Shown here: one piece after another, positions 56,602 to 64,000 of the stretch
Layout: each line of letters starts with the position of its first letter
Position numbering within the stretch: the stretch's first letter is position 1
Origin: Tillus elongatus
Taxonomy: Eukaryota; Arthropoda; Insecta; Coleoptera; Cleridae
Length of the DNA stretch: 64,000 nucleotides
Assembly: GCA_964006375.1 (NCBI GenBank)
Contig: OZ023265.1
Location: 10,759,795 to 10,823,794 of the forward strand
Reading direction: 5' to 3'
Program-made: the position numbers and the translations under genes
The notes under the pieces: model-generated
What the model saw: only the letters and a program-made list of their open reading frames with translations
Database searches by the model: none
Told to the model about the DNA's origin: nothing

Positions 56602-57725
56602 ATCCTTTCAAACAACGTGTACAAGCTACAACAATGGCAATCAGTTGTCTGTCTGTCTGTTTCCTCAACATAGAAGACACTTGAACCAAAGAACATGGCT
56701 ATTTTTGTTACGTTTTACCTGTGTTACTCACTCTAGTTGTTGTTAAACAACTGTCTGTCTGTCTGTCTGTTATTACACAGCTCTGTCACTCCAAGCAAAG
56801 ACAACAAGTTGTTATGACGACGTTTGTTACACGACTGTACAAGCTCAAACAAGATTATCTAAGATACTTGTTGGCATTCGATTGTCTGTCTGTTGTTACA
56901 CACATCCACTAGTCTAAGCAAAGCCTTCGTGCTGTCATGACGTGTGTGTCACAACAACACGTAGAAGCTTCAGCAAGGTTCCATATGATACTCGTTGGGG
57001 CAATCTATTGTCTGTATGTCTGTTGTTACACACATCCATTAGTCTAAGCAAAGCCTTCGTGCTGTCATGACGTGTGTTATATCCTTTCAAACAACGTGTA
57101 CAAGCTCTAACAATGGTATTCAATTGTTTGTCTGTCTGTCTGTTGTTACACAGCTCTGTCACTCTAACCAAAGACAACAAGTTGTTACGACAACGTTTGT
57201 TAAACAGCTGTTTCCTCAACACAGAAGACACTTGAACCAAAGAACATGGCTGTGTTACTTGCTCTAGTTGTTGTTGTTAAACTGCTGTCTGTCTGTCTGT
57301 TATTATTACAGCTCTGTTTGCCCAGGCAAAGACATCGAGATGTCATGACACGTTTGTTACACGGCTGTATAAGCTCAAACAAGATTATCTATGATACTTG
57401 TGGGGACAATCTATTGTCTGTATGTCTGTCTGTTGTTACACACATCCATTAGTCTAAGCCAAGCCTTCGTGCTGTCATGACGTGTGTTATATATCCTTTC
57501 AAACAACATGTACAAGCTCCAACAATGACCATTAGTTGTCTCTGTTTCCTCTACACAGGAGACACTTGGCTATTTTTGATACGTTTTAGCTGTGTTACAC
57601 GCTCTAACTGTTGTTAAACAGCTGTTTGTCTGTCTGTCTGTCTTTTATTACACAGCTCTGTCAGTCTAAGTAAAGACTTCGAGCTGTCATGACGTGTGTG
57701 TGTGTGTGTGTGTGTTAACAATCAA
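55100..57725. repeat. right-arm minisatellite, ~12 diverged units
   Basis: Units of about 150-220 bp repeat the order GTCATGACGTGT, TTAAACAGC.TGTACAAGC, TCAACAATGGC, TTGTCTGTCTGTCTGTTTCC, AACACAGGAGACACTTG, AACATGGCTATTT, GTTGTTAAAC and CTCTGTCAGTCTAAGCAAAG. A single inverted unit lies in the left arm at 42,695-42,905. (GT)n at 56,543-56,599 is inside. Short frames rich in Leu-Ser-Val-Cys are artefacts of CTGTCTGT. Confidence 0.88.
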
Positions 57726-58397
57726 CAACAGCGTCTATATGTTTTGTTTGGTTCAAGTGGATGTCATTAAACAACTGTGTTATTTCTATAACGGGGCCCC
57801 ATTCAAGACCTCAACATACGTTAGTGTGTACTATGCCGTGAAACAAGTATGACGTCTCTTGCTGTATGTAAGTATACTATTATATTATTTATGTTTACAT
57901 ACAAACAATACTTATCAAACAATCCTCGTATATCAAAGTTTAATTTAGTTGTTTTAAATTGAGTTTTGTTAGTTGTGTGTTTTTGATCACTCCCTATATA
58001 AATTTAGATTCATTCATTCAAAATACAAACACACTAACATAAACAAACACGACGGCAATAAAACCAAGTCCCCGAGTTTTATGAGGCTATTAAAATAAAC
58101 TCATTAACATATCTAGATGTAAATACGTTTTTGTTATTGATATAGTTTACTTGAAACGTTTTTTGTTATTAAATGATATTAGATAGGTAAATTGGTACGT
58201 GTTTTAAAATTTCTTTTTACTATAAATAAACAATTGTTTTTAACATTACAGTTCCTATTATTCAATTGGAATGTAATAGAGATACCACCTTTGCCCACAC
58301 ACACACACACTCACACACGCATAAACTCGTTTTATGTAACAGGTTTTTGTTTTATATATATACCCACTGATAACAAACTTTCATCGTATGTCTGAAT
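57726..58397. other. right-arm sequence without genes
   Basis: AT-rich, with a (CA)n-like stretch at 58,295-58,320. No gene seen. Confidence 0.4.
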
Positions 58398-58480
58398 AGC
58401 ATGATCGGTTTAGGGGCGTTTGCATATCTTAGTAAGTTGTATGGTTGGGGGTTCAAATCTAATTTCTGGCGAATGCTTTT
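58398..58480 (+). ncRNA. tRNA-like Pol III unit, right arm
   Basis: ATCGGTTTAGGGGC (A-box-like, about 58,404-58,417), GGTTCAAATCT (B-box, 58,450-58,460) and GCGAATGC followed by TTTT (58,470-58,480). AGCAT at the start can pair with ATGCT at the end. Orientation is opposite to the left-arm unit, as expected for an inverted repeat. Confidence 0.45.
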
Positions 58481-58579
58481 CTTTCAAAAATCATATTTCA
58501 AATTAAATTCAAAATTTCAAATTACCCGCTCAATATATCTTCCTCATATATGTATGTGTGTGTGACTAAACCGAATGAC

Positions 58580-58683
58580 TGTGTCCAACAGATGTCTCCC
58601 CTCGAGCTAGAGAATATTCTCTACACTCTACAACTTTACAAATAGAATGTTCTCTAGCTTGAGGAGTAAGATCTCTGGACACA
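58580..58683. promoter_or_regulatory. 40-bp imperfect palindrome, right subterminal
   Basis: TGTGTCCA...CTCGAGCTAGAGAATATTCT at 58,580-58,620 pairs with AGAATGTTCTCTAGCTTGAGG...TGGACACA at 58,644-58,683, with a 23-base loop. I found no counterpart in the left arm. Confidence 0.75.
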
Positions 58684-58799
58684 ACAGACAGAAATTTTCA
58701 AACAAATTCAAATTTCCCGCCAAAAACGAAATACCCTAACAAACTTCAATACACCTTAACAACAACAACAACAACACAATAAACAAACCAAACAGCTGT

Positions 58800-59089
58800 G
58801 TTTACGAACACCTAACCTTAATAAACAAAATACATAACCTTAATAAACAAACAGATGCCTTGGTAATCAACACACATGACATAACCTTAATAAACAAATA
58901 CAAACATAACCTTAATAAACAAACAGATGACACGTGAGCGAACATAACCTTAATAAACAAATACATAACCTTAATAAACAATCAGACAAACACACACATG
59001 GAGAGCTAACCTGACTTGTAGATATCTATGGACACACAGGTCAGACATCTTGGAACGCTTGTGACGTCATCTCAGGTTAGTTCCATAGA
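58800..59089. repeat. right subterminal AACCTTAATAAACAAA array
   Basis: AACCTTAATAAACAAA or close variants occur about eight times in 58,810-58,985, in inverted orientation to the left arm's TTTATTAAGGTTA array. 59,040-59,089 holds further GCTTGTGACGTCATCTCAGG units. Confidence 0.85.
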
Positions 59090-59408
59090 CATCTTGGAAT
59101 GCTTGTGACGTCATCTCAGGTTAGTTCCATAGAGAGAACCCGGCTTGCAACTGTCTATGACAGGTCAGCCATCTTGGAATGCTTGTGACGTCATCTGACA
59201 GGTCAGGTGACATTTGACGTTGACACATGTCAGGTCAGGTGACAGCTGACGTTGACAGCTGTCAGGTCAGTGACATTTGACACCTGTCAAATCTGACAGG
59301 TCAGCTGTCAACTGTCACAGGTCTGCGCAGGTCAGCGCATGCGCATGATGACTCGCGCATGCGCAGTAAAAAGTGGAGGGGATGGGCCCAGGTGGCGCAC
59401 TATCTACT
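59090..59408 (-). repeat. right terminal inverted repeat
   Basis: Reverse complement of 41,892-42,210 over 319 bp with no difference that I could see. It ends CACTATCTACT, followed by the CAGAGG duplication. Confidence 0.93.
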
Positions 59409-60560
59409 CAGAGGGGTCAGGATGAGAGAAGCAGACAGACGCCCATGGAAATGAGGAAAAGTAATCCCGCATTTCGTCCCAGTTTACGGAATTATAGTGC
59501 CAAACGATACGTGGGTGTGATGACTGTGTGACCTCGCGTTGCATTGCGCAGGAAGCAGTGACCATGCCGTTGTCTGAGCGACCAAGGGGGCGTGGTGACT
59601 GATATCTTATAGCATTCAGGTTTTGTAGTGAGAAGGAGATCCAAGGGATTTGAGCTGTGTGTTGGGATGCGACGAAAGTAGGTAGGTTGCTGAACCATAT
59701 TGGCTAAAGAATTGCTGACTGCAAAGGCCTCCGCTGCTCTCCCTTGTGGATCGGTGTTTGAAGATCCTAGCCATTCCTTATTATGGACATTGAAATCACC
59801 AAGAATAGTGACTTCGGAGGAGGGATATTCAGAAATAAGATGGTCGTTTTTTTTCAGAAAGGTAGTCAAAGAGCTGGACATAGTTGTTGTCAGAAGGTGA
59901 CGGGTAGATGCAACAGATGAATTTAGTTGCAGCCCTGAGAGAGAGTTTTATCCATAGTATGTTTTTCTTCCAGCTTCTAAATTGGGGGTCTGGTGCAGGG
60001 TAGATTGCTACGGACGTACGCGCACACGCATCCATGCAATCTAAAGGAAGTAAGAAGCTCATGCCCCGGGAAATTAAGGTCATTAGTGGCTGTTTTGGCA
60101 CTGATTTGGGTTTCGGTGAGGAAGAGGACTTGGGGCCTATTAGCCTGGAGGAAATGGTGGACGGAGTTCAGGTTAGAATTTAGGCCAGATATATTCGAGA
60201 AGGATATGTTAAATGTTGATGCTGGCGCCCCCTGTACATCCGACTGGAGGGGTATTTTACCCCCGGAGTCTTTTGTACGAGGAGGAGCCATCATCATTTT
60301 TGCTTATAAGGGAAACCGACTAATACACCAGAGCTGGAAACGTCCGTTGGGAGTTCACCGGCCCTTGATGTATGGGGTGGTACCTCGTCGGGCGCGAAAA
60401 AATCCTTTACTATCACTCGTAGGACCAGGCAGGAGTTACCATGGGCGTATTCTTTTAGTTTGTCCCCGGACCACAGGGGACAATGCTGTTATAATTTGGC
60501 GTCTGGATTTACCTGCACGTATTTGTTTTTCTAAAATTTTAAGTCTTTACTCCTGAGACA
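59409..60560 (-). pseudogene. LINE family A: endonuclease domain (right of the insertion)
   Basis: The minus strand from about 60,300 carries the N-terminus and the APE-type endonuclease. Visible are N-I-S-G-L-N near 60,190, T-E-T-Q-I near 60,130, and I-L-G-D-F-N-V-H-N near 59,800 (catalytic Asp-Asn pair). L-D-L-L-L-T near 59,630 follows, in broken frames. 60,300-60,560 may be the end of ORF1 or linker. It is the upstream part of the LINE whose continuation is at 41,838-41,891. Confidence 0.85.
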
Positions 60561-61169
60561 TCTATGAGGTAGTGGTTTTCATTATAAAAGCCTCCATTTG
60601 TGAATAAGGTTGACTGTATCGTTTCCTATAAAAGTATATATTATAATAAACAAGTCATAATAATATCTACTACTACACAACACACAATAGTCTCGTCTTA
60701 CCTTCTAAGAGCGAACTTAATGTATTTTTAATGGATGTCATATCTTTATGTTGATATAATTGCTGTAAAATGTTTTATTGGTGTTTTAAAATAAGGAAAT
60801 CACGTCGCCCATACATTACTAGGTAGACTACAATTGAGTTTTATGGCAAGTTTCAGTTTGATTTTAGATACAGACAGACATACAGATTTTAATGTGTTTA
60901 TGTCATGATATGGCATTATAGTGATATGTCTGATAATGCGTTCGCAAATGCACTAGATTTGTGAGAACAACATAAAAACGAAATGCCAGATTGTTCTTTA
61001 TTTTGTTAGTAATTGAATGGGATATTTATATTCTCATTCTGGTTAACTTTTTAGTGTTATTTTTTGCATTCAAATTTTCCACATTTAAAATTAACTATAA
61101 TAACACTTGTAGAAATTACTTTTCAGATGACACAAAATTAATGCCACTAAAAAATTTTATATCCGTGTC
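60561..61169. other. unassigned
   Basis: No gene or repeat recognised. Confidence 0.3.
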
Positions 61170-61305
61170 AATTTTAGTGAATTTTCTTAGAAAAAGTTCA
61201 CTATATCGGGGTGATACCGACTTGTGAATTTTGAAAAAATTTCTTCAAAGGAGCGCGAATGAAGCCCCATAGAACCCATATCCGTGGTCAGTTTCAATTT
61301 ATATA
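61170..61305 (-). repeat. (TA)n-centred repeat, hairpin half
   Basis: Hairpin TTAGTGAATTTTC/AAAAAGTTCACTA, then GGGGTGATACCGACTTGTG, GAGCGCGAATGAAGCCCC and CATATCCGTGGTCAGTTTC. The TA tract is cut after TATATA by a mariner element. Confidence 0.7.
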
Positions 61306-61690
61306 CGAGGGCAGTTCAATAAGTCCGTGACTTTTTGAATGAAACAGGTTTTTTGACAAAATATTATTTTATCTCTCAACATAGTATCCTTTGAGCTCTA
61401 TACACTTCGTACAACCTTTCTCCATTTTTTTTAATCCCTTCCAAAAAATAAGATTTGTCGATGTCCTCAAAATAGGTAATTGTTTGTGAGATGATTTCAT
61501 CACTGGAGTCCAATCTCTTTCCGCCGAGCCATTTCTTTGAGTTTGGAAACAAGAAATAGTCACTCGGGGTTAAATCCAGAGAATAGGGCGGATGAGGGAG
61601 CAATTCGTAGCCCAATTTATGCAATTTCGCCCTGGAGACTACACATATGTGCACCCTTGCATTGGCTTGGTGGAAAAGAACTTATTAGAA
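61306..61690 (-). pseudogene. mariner transposon 3' fragment
   Basis: The terminal repeat CGAGGGCAGTTCAATAAGTC starts at 61,306 right after TA. The minus strand holds the transposase end: P-H-P-P-Y-S-L-D-L-T-P-S-D-Y-F-L-F (third Asp) near 61,590, then K-W-L-G-G-K-R and F-L-E-G-I-K-K, then after a frameshift near 61,430 C-T-K-C-I-E-L-K-G. The 5' two-thirds are absent. Confidence 0.88.
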
Positions 61691-61811
61691 AAATTTCTCT
61701 TTCTATTATCATAAAAAATATTTAAATATTGAAAAAACTTTGAATGCCCAAAATTCATTTCTATGCCGCTAAAAAAAAGAAGAAGAAATTTGATCAATCT
61801 AGGTACTGTAT

Positions 61812-62004
61812 TGCCCAGTTTCACAAAGCTTGATTAAATATTTAACGGCCGGTTAGTTAATCAACGCTTAATACAACCAATCACAGCTTCAAAATATTTA
61901 GTTGTCATGGCAAAAACCCGAATCACAACCTGTGATTGGTCGTCTTAATCCTTGATTAACTAACAGTCTGTTAAATATTTAATCGGGCTTTGTGAAACTG
62001 GGCA
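61812..62004. mobile_element. MITE with long inverted repeats, 193 bp
   Basis: TGCCCAGTTTCACAAAGC...TTGATTAAATATTTAACGG at the left is matched inverted by CTGTTAAATATTTAATCGGG...CTTTGTGAAACTGGGCA at the right. Flanks are TA-rich (TAT/TAA), so the duplication is ambiguous. No coding capacity. Confidence 0.8.
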
Positions 62005-62318
<314 letters not shown>

Positions 62319-62618
62319 TGCAAGTTATATATATTTCAATGACAATCATTTACTACCTAACCTCAAAACAGAACTGTCTAACCATAATAAATAATAGGAT
62401 GGGGGGTAGGAGGATAGACTTTATACTCCTAAAAATAAACACAACACGTTCTTATTCTTTAGTTTGCAATTTTAAAAGCAATGTACAATCATTTACTTAA
62501 TCTCAAAACAGAATTGTCAAACTATAATAAATAAACAAAACATACTATCCCATCTGGTTTTTACTTGAAGTAGCTGATATAAAACTTCCGTATTTTCACC
62601 TACAAATCCGTGCATCCG

Positions 62619-62690
62619 AATATACCCGAAGGCGGTCATTAGGGTGGGATCGCCACAGTTCGCTATTGTTGCATGATGATGTATGCCTGT

Positions 62691-62770
<80 letters not shown>

Positions 62771-62844
62771 CGAATATACCCGAAGGCGGTCATTAGGGTG
62801 GGATCGCCACAGTTCGCTATTGTTGCATGATGATGTATGCCTGT

Positions 62845-62930
<86 letters not shown>
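62619..62930. repeat. two tandem copies of a 77-bp unit plus (TA)n
   Basis: ATACCCGAAGGCGGTCATTA...GATGATGTATGCCTGTGG at about 62,621-62,693 and 62,769-62,846, each followed by (TA)n (62,695-62,768 and 62,848-62,930). The unit copies look identical. Confidence 0.88.
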
Positions 62931-62934
<4 letters not shown>

Positions 62935-63049
62935 CAAAAATTTGTGAACCAAATTACTTAAAATTCACAACAGAGGTTTATTGACTTCATTTCCAGCTAC
63001 ATGTAAAATCTCATTCCAGTTATTTTAATACTTTCAAAAATATAGCGCG

Positions 63050-63432
<383 letters not shown>

Positions 63433-63469
63433 TATGACAAATTAATGAGATTTTGGAAGTCGGCAGATT

Positions 63470-64000
<531 letters not shown>

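Larger units (their letters stand above)
41892..59408. mobile_element. 17.5-kb Maverick/Polinton-type element lacking visible integrase and capsid genes
   Basis: Ends are AGTAGATAGTGCGCC and its exact inverse, and the 319-bp terminal repeats look identical. A 6-bp duplication CAGAGG flanks the element (41,886-41,891 and 59,409-59,414). These are the hallmarks of Maverick/Polinton integration. Genes in order: KilA-N protein (+), small ORFs (+), two unknown proteins (-), a spliced mini-gene (+), a tandem-repeat block, DNA polymerase B (-), then a long right arm of repeats. No integrase, double-jelly-roll capsid, FtsK-type ATPase or Ulp1-like protease frame is seen on either strand. It may be a derived or satellite form needing another element's integrase. 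Confidence 0.9.

Noticed and set aside
55554..57452. Many short frames rich in Leu-Ser-Val-Cys
   Set aside because: Products of the CTGTCTGT minisatellite in all phases.
59993..60556. 187-codon plus-strand frame
   Set aside because: It is antisense to the LINE endonuclease, which explains the lack of stops.

Overview
The window looks like an AT-rich, repeat-dense stretch of an arthropod (probably insect) nuclear genome. The signs are an insect-type endogenous retrovirus with an env gene, several non-LTR retrotransposon families, remnants of Tc1/Tc3/mariner and hAT DNA transposons, long (TA)n arrays, spliceosomal introns and TATA/TCAGT-type promoters. I found no ordinary single-copy host gene. 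Nearly everything recognisable is mobile or virus-derived. The species cannot be named from the sequence alone.

Layout. 0-14.4 kb: a patchwork of dead elements. It holds Penelope-like repeats with a hammerhead-like core, LINE fragments, a Tc3-like transposon split by a LINE, one LINE inserted inside another, a 671-bp foldback element and a tRNA-Arg-like relic. 14.5-21.9 kb: a structurally complete errantivirus-type Gypsy element (gag, pol, env) whose two 344-bp LTRs look identical. It sits in a (TA)n tract, and the env leader exon can be read from the sequence. 21.9-41.9 kb: a Tc1 relic, a hAT element with a perfect 8-bp target duplication, many copies of a repeat family with a central (TA)n and a terminal hairpin, five fragments of one Jockey-like LINE family, and a mariner relic. 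41,892-59,408: the most interesting object, described below. 59.4-64 kb: the continuation of the LINE that the element interrupts, a mariner 3' end, a MITE, and long (TA)n and (TATG)n arrays that run off the window.

The 17,517-bp element at 41,892-59,408 has Maverick/Polinton-type ends: 319-bp terminal inverted repeats that look identical, termini 5'-AGT...ACT-3' and a perfect 6-bp target duplication (CAGAGG). A related LINE copy at 39.9 kb shows the uninterrupted site. It encodes a protein-primed-type family B DNA polymerase (1,254 aa, one 70-bp intron inside motif B), a KilA-N/DUF3627 protein, three small unassigned proteins and a tiny multi-exon gene with two possible 3' acceptors. I see no integrase, capsid, packaging ATPase or protease. 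Its long inverted arms carry dense TGACAG/CTGTCA and GCGCATGCGC motifs, a tRNA-like Pol III unit in each arm, and expanded minisatellites in the right arm. It may be a capsidless, integrase-less replicon that is mobilised in trans.

Limits: all similarity statements come from reading motifs by eye. Boundaries of degenerate repeats are approximate to tens of bases.
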